DNA of 64,000 nt from Flavobacterium turcicum. GTDB taxonomy: Bacteria > Bacteroidota > Bacteroidia > Flavobacteriales > Flavobacteriaceae. Made by a program: the position numbers and the translations under genes. The notes beneath the pieces are model-generated. The model ran no database searches. It saw nothing but the letters and a program-made list of their open reading frames with translations, and was not told the DNA's origin. Below are positions 46,071 to 55,639 of this stretch, in pieces; the stretch's first letter is position 1, and each line of letters starts with the position of its first letter. Location: positions 62,001 to 126,000 of the forward strand of contig NZ_JAAOBY010000001.1 of NCBI RefSeq assembly GCF_011365745.1, given 5' to 3'.

Positions 46071-46187
46071 AGCCCCGATGGAAGCGGCATCCTTGCTGGG
46101 GAAGTCCCGACACTTCGGGATTGCACAGCAATATACAGCGTACAGCGGGACGAGTAGTGTACGTAGCAAAAAAGTGCTGCTCCTAAA
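46071..46187 (+). ncRNA. Structured intergenic element, copy 5 (long form)
   Basis: AGC (46071) and CCCG (46074-46077) pair with GCT (46179-46181) and CGGG (46146-46149). The variable hairpin uses TTGCTG/CAGCAA with an inner CCCGA/TCGGG. A 29-base spacer precedes GCTCCTAAAA. It shares a 60-base block (46032-46091), including 39 bases upstream of AGC, with copy 4, differing at one base. Confidence 0.55.
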
Positions 46188-46235
46188 AAACAACACCTTT
46201 CAAATCATTAAAATTTAACTTTTGGCGATAAAAAA

Positions 46236-46260
46236 ACCCATTCGCCTTAACGAATGGGTT
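46236..46260. terminator. Terminator of the M13 peptidase gene
   Basis: AACCCATTCG and CGAATGGGTT form a 10-bp perfect stem with a CCTTA loop and A/T-runs on both sides. Confidence 0.85.
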
Positions 46261-46281
46261 TTGTATTTATAAGGTACTGAA

Positions 46282-48345
46282 TTACCAGATTCTTACACGT
46301 TTTTCAGGTGCAATGTACATCCCGTCATTTTCCTTGATATCAAAAGCTTGATAAAAAGTATCGATATTTTGCAAAGGCACATACGCACGGTACATTCCTG
46401 GAGAGTGCGGATCGGTTTTTACTTGGTTTTTCAAAGCTTCATCACGCATTTTTGAACGCCAGATCGTTGACCAAGAAATAAAGAAACGCTGCTCAGGAGT
46501 GTATCCATCAATCAAGCCTGGATTTCCGTTTTCTTTCAAGTACAATTGTAAACCGTCATAAGCTGCGTTTACACCACCTAAATCACCAATGTTTTCACCT
46601 AATGTAAATTTACCATCTACAAAAGTTCCTGGCAATGGCTCCAATGCGCTATACTGTGCAGCTAAAGCTCCTGTTAAAGCTGAGAATTGTTTTAAATCGT
46701 CAGCAGTCCACCAGTCAACTAAGTTTCCGTCAGCGTTGTAACGCGATCCTGAATCGTCAAAACCATGTGAAATTTCGTGACCAATAACGCCACCAATTCC
46801 GCCATAATTCACAGCTTCATCAGCTTGGTAGTTGTAAAACGGTGGTTGTAAGATAGCTGCTGGGAAAACAATCTCATTGTTTGATGGATTGTAATACGCA
46901 TTTACAGTTTGTGGTGACATGCCCCAACGCTCTTTATCAACTGGTTTGTTCAACTCAGCAATGTTTTCTTGAAAACGCCATTTGGCCATGCTCAACGCAT
47001 TTTCAAAGTAGCTTCCGCCTTCTTCTGGACTCTTGATTGTTAAAGCAGAATAGTCTTTCCACTTGTCAGGATATCCAATTTTGATTCTGGATTTGTTCAA
47101 TTTAGCTAAGGCGCTAACTTTAGTTTCAGCGGACATCCAAGACAAGTTATTGATTCTATTTTCGAAAGCACGGAAAATGTTTTTGATCATTTTTTCTGCT
47201 TTGGCTTTGGCCTCAGCTGGGAATTTTTTCTCAACGTATAATTTTCCCAAAGCCTCACCTACAGCGCCATTGATGGTTTGCAACGCTCTTTCGTCACGTG
47301 GTCTTTGGCTTACCGCACCTGTTAAGGTTTTTCCGTAAAACTCAAAGTTGGCGTTTTCAATATCGGTAGACAATTGGCTTGAAGCTCTGTTTAATAAACT
47401 CCAACGCATGTAGGCTTTCCACTGGTCAACTTTGTTTTCTTTCAACATCGTTTCAAGTGCCACCATGTATTTAGGTTGGGATACAATAACGGTATCCACT
47501 TTTGCCAAACCAATTTTAGTAAAATAATTATTCCAGTTGATTGATGGTGTTAATTTACTCAACTCGGCCAAAGTCATTGGGTTGTATGACTTACGACGGT
47601 CTCTGCGCTCTACTCTGTCTAATCTTGGTTTAGACATTGCGATTTCAAGCGCTAAAATTTTCTCTGCATTCGCCTGAGCTACGGCTGGCTTATCGCCAAG
47701 AAATTGCAACATTTTAGCAACGTGAAGCACGTATTTCGCACGTTTTTCTTTAGAGTCAGCATCTTCAGAAACGTAATAATCTCTGTCAGGTAAACCTACT
47801 CCACCAGGACCTACATTGATTACATTTCGGCTACTGTTTTTAGCATCAGTACCAACGCCCGCTCCCATGAAACCAATTCCGCCAATTGGCTCCATTTCGA
47901 TTAATAATGCCTCAAGGTCTTTAGCATTTTTAACCGCATCAATTTTTTTAAGGAAAGGTTTCAATGGCGCAATTCCCATTTTGTTACGACCAACGGTGTC
48001 CAAAATAGACTTGTATAAATTAATCGCTTTACCTTGATCGGTATTTGACTTGTACTTTGGGTTGGTTGCTGCCTCTTTTAAAATAGCTAGTGCATCCGCG
48101 TCTGTTCTTTGACGCAATTCATCAAAACTTCCCCAACGGGTTCTATCAGCTGGAATGGCGGTGTTGTCTAACCAAGTTCCGTTTACGTAACGAAAGAAAT
48201 CGTTACTTGGCTTCACTTTTTTGTCCATGTAATTCACATTAATCCCTGGCTCCTTAGCCGCAGGATTACTTTGGGCTTGACCCACTGCAAAAGCCATCAT
48301 TGCAGGAATCACAAAAAGCAATTGCTTATTGTTGGTTTTTTTCAT
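46282..48345 (-). CDS. Secreted M13-family (neprilysin/PepO-like) metallopeptidase
   Basis: The protein has 687 residues. A signal peptide (1-~25, ending GQAQ) precedes the M13 domain. The zinc site is complete: H523-E524-x2-H527 in VIGHEISHGF, and E584 with D588 in GENIGDLGG. The C-terminus ends in RVRIW, the family's conserved Trp end. It is a periplasmic or lipid-free secreted zinc endopeptidase that cuts small peptides. It is transcribed alone and divergently from the SCO1 gene. Confidence 0.95.
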   Translation of the reverse strand: MKKTNNKQLLFVIPAMMAFAVGQAQSNPAAKEPGINVNYMDKKVKPSNDFFRYVNGTWLDNTAIPADRTRWGSFDELRQRTDADALAILKEAATNPKYKSNTDQGKAINLYKSILDTVGRNKMGIAPLKPFLKKIDAVKNAKDLEALLIEMEPIGGIGFMGAGVGTDAKNSSRNVINVGPGGVGLPDRDYYVSEDADSKEKRAKYVLHVAKMLQFLGDKPAVAQANAEKILALEIAMSKPRLDRVERRDRRKSYNPMTLAELSKLTPSINWNNYFTKIGLAKVDTVIVSQPKYMVALETMLKENKVDQWKAYMRWSLLNRASSQLSTDIENANFEFYGKTLTGAVSQRPRDERALQTINGAVGEALGKLYVEKKFPAEAKAKAEKMIKNIFRAFENRINNLSWMSAETKVSALAKLNKSRIKIGYPDKWKDYSALTIKSPEEGGSYFENALSMAKWRFQENIAELNKPVDKERWGMSPQTVNAYYNPSNNEIVFPAAILQPPFYNYQADEAVNYGGIGGVIGHEISHGFDDSGSRYNADGNLVDWWTADDLKQFSALTGALAAQYSALEPLPGTFVDGKFTLGENIGDLGGVNAAYDGLQLYLKENGNPGLIDGYTPEQRFFISWSTIWRSKMRDEALKNQVKTDPHSPGMYRAYVPLQNIDTFYQAFDIKENDGMYIAPEKRVRIW

Positions 48346-48573
48346 TTTAATTAGTTTTTTATTTAAGTAAACAAAGCTATTAATAAATTTTGTGATTGCT
48401 TACGATTCTATAAACAATCACAAAACATTGTGATTGGACATTAAAAAATCAAAAAGGTTTAATCGAATCGGATAACAATTTTGTTTTTTAAGCGCATTCC
48501 ACTAGCACTAAGATTGTGTTAATAAGACCAAAAAACAAGCTCCGATTTTGTACTTTTGTGGCAAAATTGGATT

Positions 48574-49251
48574 ATGTTACAGCTATTTAAAAAATACCGT
48601 CTTTTTTTAGGAGTGTTCTTCGTGCTTTCGGCCGTTATACTTACGTTATTTTACAACGCTTTGAAGCCAGCAAAATCATTACCTATTTTTAATCCAGCCG
48701 ATGTGAATCCGGAGTTGGTAGACAGTACGGTACAATACAAAAGCAAGTACCACACCATTGCTGATTTTTCGTTTGTGAACCAAAACGGCGTCACGATTAC
48801 TCAAAAAGATTACGAAGGTAAAATTTATGTAGCCGATTTCTTTTTTACTACTTGTGGTTCTATTTGTCCAAAAATGTCGGTGAATCTAGAAGAAGTTCAA
48901 AAAGCTTTCGCCAATAATCCTAAAGTTAAATTACTCTCACATACCGTATTTCCTGAAACGGATAGCGTTCCTGTGCTTAAGGCTTACGCCAAAAAACACA
49001 ATGTAATCGATGCCAAATGGAATTTAGTTACCGGCGATAAAAAAGAAATTTATGCCATGGCTAGAAAATCTTACTTGGCTGTAAAACTGGGCAAACCAAG
49101 TGAATTGTATGATATGGTTCACACCGAAAATTTTGTTTTGGTAGATGCTAAAAGACGAGTTCGTGGTTTTTATGACGGCACCAACAAAGAAGACATCAAA
49201 AAATTGATTGAAGACATTACCTTTTTATGCGAGCAAGAGGCAGCAGAGTAA
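48574..49251 (+). CDS. SCO1/SenC-family copper chaperone or thiol reductase
   Basis: From the ATG at 48574 the protein has 225 residues; an in-frame TTG at 48556 is a poorer start. One N-terminal membrane anchor (~10-28) is followed by a thioredoxin-like domain with C94-x3-C98 in TTCGSICPKM and the distal copper ligand H183. It delivers copper to, or reduces, cytochrome c oxidase subunit II on the periplasmic side. It lies ahead of feoAB but has its own terminal spacing, so co-regulation is unclear. Confidence 0.9.
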   Translation: MLQLFKKYRLFLGVFFVLSAVILTLFYNALKPAKSLPIFNPADVNPELVDSTVQYKSKYHTIADFSFVNQNGVTITQKDYEGKIYVADFFFTTCGSICPKMSVNLEEVQKAFANNPKVKLLSHTVFPETDSVPVLKAYAKKHNVIDAKWNLVTGDKKEIYAMARKSYLAVKLGKPSELYDMVHTENFVLVDAKRRVRGFYDGTNKEDIKKLIEDITFLCEQEAAE

Positions 49252-49336
49252 GGCGATTTTTCAGTGATTTCCAAGTCTGCAAATAAAACGTCAACATACC
49301 TCTGAATCTGCCAACTAATTATTGAAATAATTAACA

Positions 49337-49390
49337 TTTGTCTTTCCTTTAAAATGTGTATTTTTGCAATCTTAATTCAATCTAAATAAG
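49337..49390 (+). promoter_or_regulatory. feoA: feoAB promoter with TCTAAAT half-site
   Basis: TTTG (49337-49340), an 18-base spacer and TATTTTTG (49359-49366) form a canonical Bacteroidota promoter. Just downstream, AATTCAATCTAAATAA ends at the start codon. Nearly the same word (AATTAATCTAAATAA) precedes the FecA-like gene, and TCTAAA is the half-site of the palindrome near the DtxR-type gene, so this may be an iron-regulator site. Confidence 0.6.
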
Positions 49391-49392
49391 GT

Positions 49393-49635
49393 TTGCAAAC
49401 AACGATACATTCTCTCAAAAAAGGCGAAAAAGCCATTATCAAAGACTTTGATATTGATACCGTTCCGTTAAAATTACTGGAAATGGGTTGCTTGCCTGGC
49501 AATATGGTCGAGCTGTTACAAGTTGCCCCTTTTGGTGATCCTTTGTTTTTGAACATCAATGGTTCACATGTGGCAATTAGAGTAGAAACCGCCAAAGAAA
49601 TTGCAGTTGACCTATTAAAAACCAACCTATGGTAA
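49393..49635 (+). CDS. feoA: Ferrous iron transport protein FeoA
   Basis: The protein has 80 residues and one SH3-like FeoA domain (LEMGCLPGNMVELLQVAPFG, DPLFLNINGSHVAIR). An in-frame TAA at 49387-49389 leaves TTG at 49393 as the only usable start. FeoA is a small cytoplasmic partner that regulates FeoB. It overlaps feoB by 7 bases, so the two are translationally coupled. Confidence 0.93.
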   Translation: MQTTIHSLKKGEKAIIKDFDIDTVPLKLLEMGCLPGNMVELLQVAPFGDPLFLNINGSHVAIRVETAKEIAVDLLKTNLW

Positions 49636-51731
49636 GCAAACAAAACATCAATGTAGCCTTAATTGGCAACCCTAATGTGGGTAAAACTTCGGTTTTTAAT
49701 CAGCTTACAGGATTGAATCAACAAGTGGGGAATTATCCCGGAATTACCGTTGAAAAAAAGATTGGTTTTTGTAAATTATCCAACAACATCAAAGCCAACA
49801 TTCTGGATTTACCAGGAACATACAGCTTGAACGCCAGTTCTATTGATGAAAATGTGGTTATTGAATTACTACTCAATAAAAACGATAAGTTATACCCTGA
49901 CGTAGCTCTTGTGGTTACCGATGTGGAGAATTTAAAACGAAACTTATTACTTTTTACCCAGATAAAAGACCTTGAAATTCCGACGATTCTTGTCATCAAC
50001 ATGGCTGATAGAATGAAGTTCAAAGGAATTTCACTGGACATTCCGTACTTAGAGAAACATTTAAACACCAAAATTGCCTTGGTTAGTTCACGTAAAGGCT
50101 ACGGAATTGAAGAATTAAAGCAGTTAATTGTGAGCTTCAAATCGATTTCGAGCGAACCTTGCTTGAATGCTTCGGTAATCGATCCGGATTATTTTAATAG
50201 TTTGCGCAAAGCATTTCCAAACCAACTTTTGTACAAATTATGGTTGGTAATTACGCAAGATGTGAACTTTTTGAACTTGGATAGAAATGAAATTCGAAGT
50301 TCATTTACCAAATCACATTCTGATTTAAAACGCTTACAGCAAAAAGAAACCATCAAACGTTATCAATTTATTAACGATGTTTTGAAGGTAGGTTTAAAAG
50401 TAGATAGCAGCGTAGCCAAAGATTACCGCAGCCAGCTTGACCGCGTACTAACACACAAAGTTTGGGGATATGCGATTTTCTTTTTGATTTTGTTCGTAAT
50501 CTTTCAATCGATATTTGAATGGTCAAAAATTCCAATGGATTTTATTGACGCCTCTTTTGCCTCATTGAGTTCGCTCGCAGCAGAGCAGTTGCCAGCCGGT
50601 GTTTTAACCGATTTGATTTCGCAAGGAATTATTCCTGGTATTGGAGGAATTTTAATTTTTATACCTCAAATTGCCTTTTTGTTTATGTTTATTTCCATCC
50701 TTGAAGAAAGTGGATACATGAGCCGTGTGGTGTTTTTAATGGATAAAATCATGCGCAAATTTGGACTTTCAGGTAAAAGTGTGGTACCACTTATTTCAGG
50801 AACTGCCTGCGCTATTCCTGCAATTATGGCTACGCGTAATATCGAAAATTGGAAAGAACGATTGATTACTATTTTGGTAACACCTTTCACTACTTGTTCG
50901 GCTAGACTACCTGTTTACGCCATTATTATTGCCCTGGTAATTCCTGACGAACGTTTGTTTGGATTTTTAAACATGCAAGGGATGACTTTGATGTTGTTGT
51001 ATTTGTTGGGATTTGGAATGGCTATTTTCTCGGCTTACATCTTGAATAAAATATTGAAAATTCAAAGTAAAACGTATTTTGTGGTTGAAATGCCGAATTA
51101 CAAATTGCCTTTGTTTAAAAATGTAGGTATCAACGTAATCGAAAAAACAAAAGCGTTTATATTTGGCGCGGGTAAAATTATACTTGCCATTTCGATAGTG
51201 CTTTGGTTTTTGGCATCATATGGACCTGGAGAAAAATTCAACAAAGCGGAAAAAATTGTTACTCAAAACACCATCAACAAACCATTATCGCCTGCTGATT
51301 TTGAAAATGCAGTTGCCTCACAAAAACTAGAGAACTCCTATATTGGTATTATGGGTAAAACCATTGAACCTGTTATCTCTCCATTAGGTTACGACTGGAA
51401 AATTGGTATTGCTATCATCAGTTCGTTTGCTGCACGCGAAGTGTTTGTAGGAACGCTGGCAACCATTTACAGCGTAGGTGGTAGCGAAAACGAAGTGACT
51501 ATCAAAAACAAAATGGCAGCCGAAATCAATCCTGCTACAGGCGAGAAAGTGTTTAATTTTGCCTCAGGAATCTCTCTACTTTTGTTTTACGCTTTTGCCA
51601 TGCAATGCGCTAGTACTTTGGCAGTAACAAAAAAGGAAACCAACTCTTGGAAATGGCCTGCTGGTCAGCTTTTATTCATGTCGGCCTTTGCTTATGCCGT
51701 TGCCTTGATTGCTTTTCAAATCCTACAATAA
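49629..51731 (+). CDS. feoB: Ferrous iron transporter FeoB
   Basis: The protein has 700 residues. The N-terminal G domain has G1 GNPNVGKTS, G3 DLPGTYSL and G4 NMAD, followed by a helical GDI-like region and about eight to ten membrane helices with two Gate motifs (SGTACAIPAIMATR, TPFTTCSARLPVYA). It imports Fe2+ across the inner membrane, powered or gated by nucleotide hydrolysis. It forms an operon with feoA. Confidence 0.97.
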   Translation: MVSKQNINVALIGNPNVGKTSVFNQLTGLNQQVGNYPGITVEKKIGFCKLSNNIKANILDLPGTYSLNASSIDENVVIELLLNKNDKLYPDVALVVTDVENLKRNLLLFTQIKDLEIPTILVINMADRMKFKGISLDIPYLEKHLNTKIALVSSRKGYGIEELKQLIVSFKSISSEPCLNASVIDPDYFNSLRKAFPNQLLYKLWLVITQDVNFLNLDRNEIRSSFTKSHSDLKRLQQKETIKRYQFINDVLKVGLKVDSSVAKDYRSQLDRVLTHKVWGYAIFFLILFVIFQSIFEWSKIPMDFIDASFASLSSLAAEQLPAGVLTDLISQGIIPGIGGILIFIPQIAFLFMFISILEESGYMSRVVFLMDKIMRKFGLSGKSVVPLISGTACAIPAIMATRNIENWKERLITILVTPFTTCSARLPVYAIIIALVIPDERLFGFLNMQGMTLMLLYLLGFGMAIFSAYILNKILKIQSKTYFVVEMPNYKLPLFKNVGINVIEKTKAFIFGAGKIILAISIVLWFLASYGPGEKFNKAEKIVTQNTINKPLSPADFENAVASQKLENSYIGIMGKTIEPVISPLGYDWKIGIAIISSFAAREVFVGTLATIYSVGGSENEVTIKNKMAAEINPATGEKVFNFASGISLLLFYAFAMQCASTLAVTKKETNSWKWPAGQLLFMSAFAYAVALIAFQILQ

Positions 51732-51785
51732 GAGCCAGAGTCTATCCTCAACCTCAACAACAGTTAAAAATTAAAAAATCATTAT

Positions 51786-51848
51786 TTTTAATTTGTCTAA
51801 ATAAGTTTCTCGTTTTATCTTTGCTGCATAGAATTAATCTAAATAAAA
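51786..51848 (+). promoter_or_regulatory. Promoter of the FecA-like receptor with two TCTAAAT sites
   Basis: TTTG (51792-51795), 20 bases and TATCTTTG (51816-51823) form the promoter. TTTGTCTAAATAAG overlaps the -33 element, and AATTAATCTAAATAA lies directly before the ATG. Overlap with -33 is where a metal-dependent repressor such as DtxR or Fur would act. Confidence 0.6.
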
Positions 51849-54077
51849 ATGAGAAACGGTTTAGTAACAGCTGCAATACTTACCTCAGTATTTGCTTTTG
51901 CTCAAGAAAAGGAACTTACACAAGCACAAAAAGACAGTATTGCAAGAGCTAACTCTTTGATAGTTGATTTGCAAGAAGTAACGGTTACCCCGTTTAAACA
52001 AAGCCCAGAAAGACAACCAGAAGTAAAAGGAACCGTACTTTTTTCAGGAAAAAAGAACGAAGTTTTAAAATTATCTGCCTTTACCTCTAACCTGACTACA
52101 AACAATGCGCGCGAAGTGTTTTCACGTGTTCCTGGTGTTACTGTTTGGGAAAATGAAGGATCTGGTATTCAAATTAATATTGGAGTTCGTGGATTAAGTC
52201 CAAATCGCAGCTGGGAATTAAACACCAGACAAAATGGTTACGATATCTCATCAGATATTTTTGGTTACCCAGAAGCGTATTATAACCCACCTTTAGAAGC
52301 AGTAGAAAATATTGAGCTAGTTCGTGGTGGTGCTTCATTACAATTTGGCCCTCAGTTTGGCGGAATGGTGAACTACGTTTTAAAACGCGAGCAAAACAAA
52401 AAATTCAGCTTTGAAACTCAAAACACAGCCGGAAGCTATAACTTAATGAGTAGTTACAACGCAATTGGTGGTAAAATAAATAAGTTTTCTTATTATGCCT
52501 ACAACCACTCTCGTAGCGCAGATGGATGGAGAGAAAATAGCCAATATAAAGTACGTAACTCACACGTATTTTTAGAATATGCTTTTACAGAAAAAACAAA
52601 ATTAGCAGCAGAATACACTAATATGGATTACCAAATGCAACAAGCAGGTGGTTTGACAGATGCGCAATTTGCCGAAAATTCAAGACAATCTTTTAGAGAG
52701 CGAAACTGGTTTGGAACTCCTTGGAATTTGTTTGCGTTAACGCTAGACACGCAATTGTCTCCTTCTATTAAATCGAATACTAAACTTTTTGGTTTAATTG
52801 GAGAAAGAAATAGTGTTGGAAATACAGCAACACCAAACAATCCTGACACTAACGGAAATAGAAGAGTTGACCGCGATTTTTACAAAAATTTCGGAATAGA
52901 AAACAGAAACACTTATACGTACACCTTAGGCAAAAATAAAAACACTTTGGCATTTGGAGTTCGTGCTTACCAAGCACAAACGCAAAGACAACAAGAAGGA
53001 GCAGGAACTTCAGGATCTGATTTCGACTTAAGTACGTCAGCAAAATATCCAAGAGACTTGCAGTTTAAAACACAAAACATTGCTTTTTTTGCCGAAAATC
53101 AATTTAAAGTGACCGATAAATGGAGTGTTGTTCCTGGAGTTCGTTTTGAGCACATCACCGCTGATGGAGAAGGTCGTTTTGGAATCAATTCTGGAAATGA
53201 TGTTCCGTTTGAAAGCAAACAAATGGTTAGAAACAAACCCTTGCTTGGATTAGGAATGGAATATAAATTCGGCGCAACGAACTTATATGGAAATATAACA
53301 CAAGCTTTTAGACCAGTTTTATTCTCAGATATTACTCCGCCAGCTGTAACAGATGTGATAGATCCAAACTTAAAAGATGCCTCAGGATACAATGCTGATT
53401 TGGGATACCGCGGTGTTGTGAAAGGATTTTTGAACTTCGATTTTAGTGTGTTTTACTTGAGCTACAACAACCGTATTGGCGGCGTAAGACAATTTATAAA
53501 TAATGATAACCCAACTCAAGGTACGTTCTTATTCAGAACCAACCTAGGAGAAACCGTAAACAAAGGAATTGAAGGCTTTGTAAACGTAAACATCACTAAA
53601 TATTTTGGTGTCGAAAAAACTTTCGGAAACGTAGATCTTTTTGTAACGACTAGTTTTATTGATTCTCGTTATACTGATTTCGTAGTACCTTCTGGACCAG
53701 GATCGGCTATTGCAACGACTAACTTAAAGGGTAATCGTGTTGAAAACGCGCCACGTTACATTCACAATGTAGGTTTGAGCTATAGTACTGACCACTTTTC
53801 GTCTACATTACAATACAAAACTTCAGGTAAAGTGTTTACAGATGCAAACAACACAGTTACGCCTTCAGCAAACGGTGTAACAGGATTACTAAACGGTTAT
53901 GAAGTATTGGATTTATCAGCTGAATACAAGTTTTTAAAACGCTACAATGTTCGTTCTGGAATTAATAACTTATTGAACAAAGATTACGCTACCCGCAGAG
54001 CAAGTGGATATCCTGGACCAGGTATTTTACCAGGTGAAGGAAGAACATTCTTTGTATCTTTAGGAGCTCGTTTTTAA
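51849..54077 (+). CDS. FecA-like TonB-dependent siderophore receptor
   Basis: The protein has 742 residues with signal peptide 1-~18 (VFAFAQ). A TonB-box-like segment (LQEVTVTPF) leads to a plug domain (~75-195; NAREVFSRVPGVTVWENEGS, VRGGASLQFGPQFGGMVNYV) and a 22-strand barrel ending in aromatic F-x-x-S-L-G-A-R-F. The plug resembles iron(III)-citrate receptor FecA. It lies directly behind feoAB with its own promoter. It imports a ferric chelate through the outer membrane with TonB energy. Confidence 0.92.
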   Translation: MRNGLVTAAILTSVFAFAQEKELTQAQKDSIARANSLIVDLQEVTVTPFKQSPERQPEVKGTVLFSGKKNEVLKLSAFTSNLTTNNAREVFSRVPGVTVWENEGSGIQINIGVRGLSPNRSWELNTRQNGYDISSDIFGYPEAYYNPPLEAVENIELVRGGASLQFGPQFGGMVNYVLKREQNKKFSFETQNTAGSYNLMSSYNAIGGKINKFSYYAYNHSRSADGWRENSQYKVRNSHVFLEYAFTEKTKLAAEYTNMDYQMQQAGGLTDAQFAENSRQSFRERNWFGTPWNLFALTLDTQLSPSIKSNTKLFGLIGERNSVGNTATPNNPDTNGNRRVDRDFYKNFGIENRNTYTYTLGKNKNTLAFGVRAYQAQTQRQQEGAGTSGSDFDLSTSAKYPRDLQFKTQNIAFFAENQFKVTDKWSVVPGVRFEHITADGEGRFGINSGNDVPFESKQMVRNKPLLGLGMEYKFGATNLYGNITQAFRPVLFSDITPPAVTDVIDPNLKDASGYNADLGYRGVVKGFLNFDFSVFYLSYNNRIGGVRQFINNDNPTQGTFLFRTNLGETVNKGIEGFVNVNITKYFGVEKTFGNVDLFVTTSFIDSRYTDFVVPSGPGSAIATTNLKGNRVENAPRYIHNVGLSYSTDHFSSTLQYKTSGKVFTDANNTVTPSANGVTGLLNGYEVLDLSAEYKFLKRYNVRSGINNLLNKDYATRRASGYPGPGILPGEGRTFFVSLGARF

Positions 54078-54130
54078 CAACAAACAACAATAATACACAC
54101 TCTTTAATTAGAAAGTGATTACAAACAAGA

Positions 54131-54156
54131 AAGCAACCTCAACGGGTTGCTTTTTC
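54131..54156 (+). terminator. Terminator after the FecA-like gene
   Basis: AAGCAACC (54131-54138) and GGTTGCTT (54145-54152) form the stem, followed by TTTC and further T residues. Confidence 0.8.
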
Positions 54157-54169
54157 TTATCTTTACAAT

Positions 54170-54298
54170 ATGGATATTCAAGAAATATTAGCATTTGCTA
54201 CCTTAATCGTTGCAGTCGCCTTTTTAATCAAAAAATTCTTTTTCAAAAAGAAAGTAAAGGATAAAAATTGTGGAAGTTCTGACTGTGGCTGCAATTAA
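54170..54298 (+). CDS. FeoB-associated Cys-rich membrane protein
   Basis: This 42-residue protein is easily missed. It has one N-terminal membrane helix (IQEILAFATLIVAVAFLIKK), a basic stretch and a cysteine tail with C34, C39 and C41 (NCGSSDCGCN). This is the layout of the FeoB-associated Cys-rich family (FeoC-like position, pfam12669 type). It is thought to assist FeoB, perhaps through Fe-S or metal binding. Unusually, it is separated from feoAB by the receptor gene and a terminator. It converges with the next gene, with one base between the stops. Confidence 0.85.
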   Translation: MDIQEILAFATLIVAVAFLIKKFFFKKKVKDKNCGSSDCGCN

Positions 54299-54299
54299 A

Positions 54300-54716
54300 C
54301 TATTTGATGTAGCCTATTTGTATGGCGTAATCCGCAGGCTTGATTGAAGAACCTTCAACGGGATATGGCGTTACTCGAAGGCTTTCAATTTTTTGCTTTT
54401 CAACTGGCAAATATTTGGCGAACCATTTTTTATTTGATTCCTTATTTTTTTCTGCAAAAACTAAAGTTGTTTCTTCAACTTGTTTCTGTCCGTCGAAGAC
54501 TTGCAGAACAGCACTTACCTCTCCTGCCCAAATACAAGTAGTTCCTTTAGGGCAACGCGAATCACTTTCAATCGTTTTTAAAACAAATTGAAACCCTTTT
54601 TTACTGCGACACACTTTTTGCTTTACAGTGATTACCTTTAGTTTAGCAGGCTTTGGGCTTTGAGCCAAAAATAAACTGCTAATCATCATAAAAAGGAATA
54701 GAATTGACTTTTTCAT
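54300..54716 (-). CDS. Secreted small protein with SRCPxGTTCIWAGE motif
   Basis: The protein has 138 residues with signal peptide 1-~18 (FLAQ). The core DSRCPKGTTCIWAGEVSAVL, with two cysteines probably forming a disulfide, marks a family found in Bacteroidota periplasmic proteins of unknown function. The rest is a beta-rich domain. It lies in a metal-homeostasis neighbourhood, but no metal site is evident. No lipobox is present. Confidence 0.8.
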   Translation of the reverse strand: MKKSILFLFMMISSLFLAQSPKPAKLKVITVKQKVCRSKKGFQFVLKTIESDSRCPKGTTCIWAGEVSAVLQVFDGQKQVEETTLVFAEKNKESNKKWFAKYLPVEKQKIESLRVTPYPVEGSSIKPADYAIQIGYIK

Positions 54717-54818
54717 TTGTATTTATAGATTTGGTTCCTATGTAAATGTAGAAAACATTTAGCTCATTTTGTAGCCTTTGAGAACTTAAGATTCAAAAGC
54801 CAAATGACCCTTACTTTA

Positions 54819-55637
54819 CTAACCTAGTGCCACATCCAATACCATCATTACAATAAATCCGCCAATAAAACCTAAAGTTGCAATATCAGTATTTTTATCT
54901 TGTTGGGTTTCTGGAATTACCTCTTCAACAACCACAAAAATCATAGCGCCTGCGGCAAAAGCCAAAGCATAAGGTAAAATAGGGGTGAAAAAAGTAACGG
55001 CAAAAGCACCTAATACAGCGGCAATAGGCTCTACAAGTGCAGAGGATTGACCATACATAAAACTTTTCCAGCGGCTCATTCCCATTCGTCTTAATGGCAT
55101 AGCGACAGCAATTCCTTCGGGGAAATTTTGAATCCCGATACCAATTGCAAGTGTCAAAGCTGCTCCTATCGAAGCTTCTGGAATTCCAGCAGCAACACCA
55201 CCAAACAAAACACCAACCGCCAAACCTTCAGGGATATTGTGTAACGTAATTGCCGAAACCAACAATGTAGTACGTTGCCAAGGAGACTTTACCCCTTCGG
55301 AAACTTTAAAATTAATGTGTAAATGAGGCAATACTTTGTCTATTCCAAAAATGAAAAGTGCACCAAGTGAAAAACCAAAAGCAGCAGGAATCACCTTTGC
55401 AAAACCTTCACCTCCGGTCATTTCGATTGCTGGAGCTAATAAACTCCAAAAACTGGCTGCCACCATTACACCACCTGTAAAACCAAGCATACCATCAAGG
55501 ACGGTTCGGTTCATGGTTTTGAATAAAAAAACAAACGAAGCCCCAAATGCAGTTAAAAACCACGTAAATAAACTGGCATAGAGCGCAGCCAAAATAGGGT
55601 CAATACTGGTAAAATAATCAACTAACGATTGAAACAT
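54819..55637 (-). CDS. ZIP-family divalent metal transporter
   Basis: The protein has 272 residues and eight membrane helices. The ZIP metal-site motifs are in helix 4 (TLHNIPEGLAVG) and helix 5 (GIQNFPEGIAVAM), as in ZupT-type importers. It would import Zn2+, Mn2+ or Fe2+. Only 2 bases separate it from the upstream DtxR-type regulator gene, so they form an operon and the regulator probably controls it. Confidence 0.92.
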   Translation of the reverse strand: MFQSLVDYFTSIDPILAALYASLFTWFLTAFGASFVFLFKTMNRTVLDGMLGFTGGVMVAASFWSLLAPAIEMTGGEGFAKVIPAAFGFSLGALFIFGIDKVLPHLHINFKVSEGVKSPWQRTTLLVSAITLHNIPEGLAVGVLFGGVAAGIPEASIGAALTLAIGIGIQNFPEGIAVAMPLRRMGMSRWKSFMYGQSSALVEPIAAVLGAFAVTFFTPILPYALAFAAGAMIFVVVEEVIPETQQDKNTDIATLGFIGGFIVMMVLDVALG

Positions 55638-55639
55638 AA

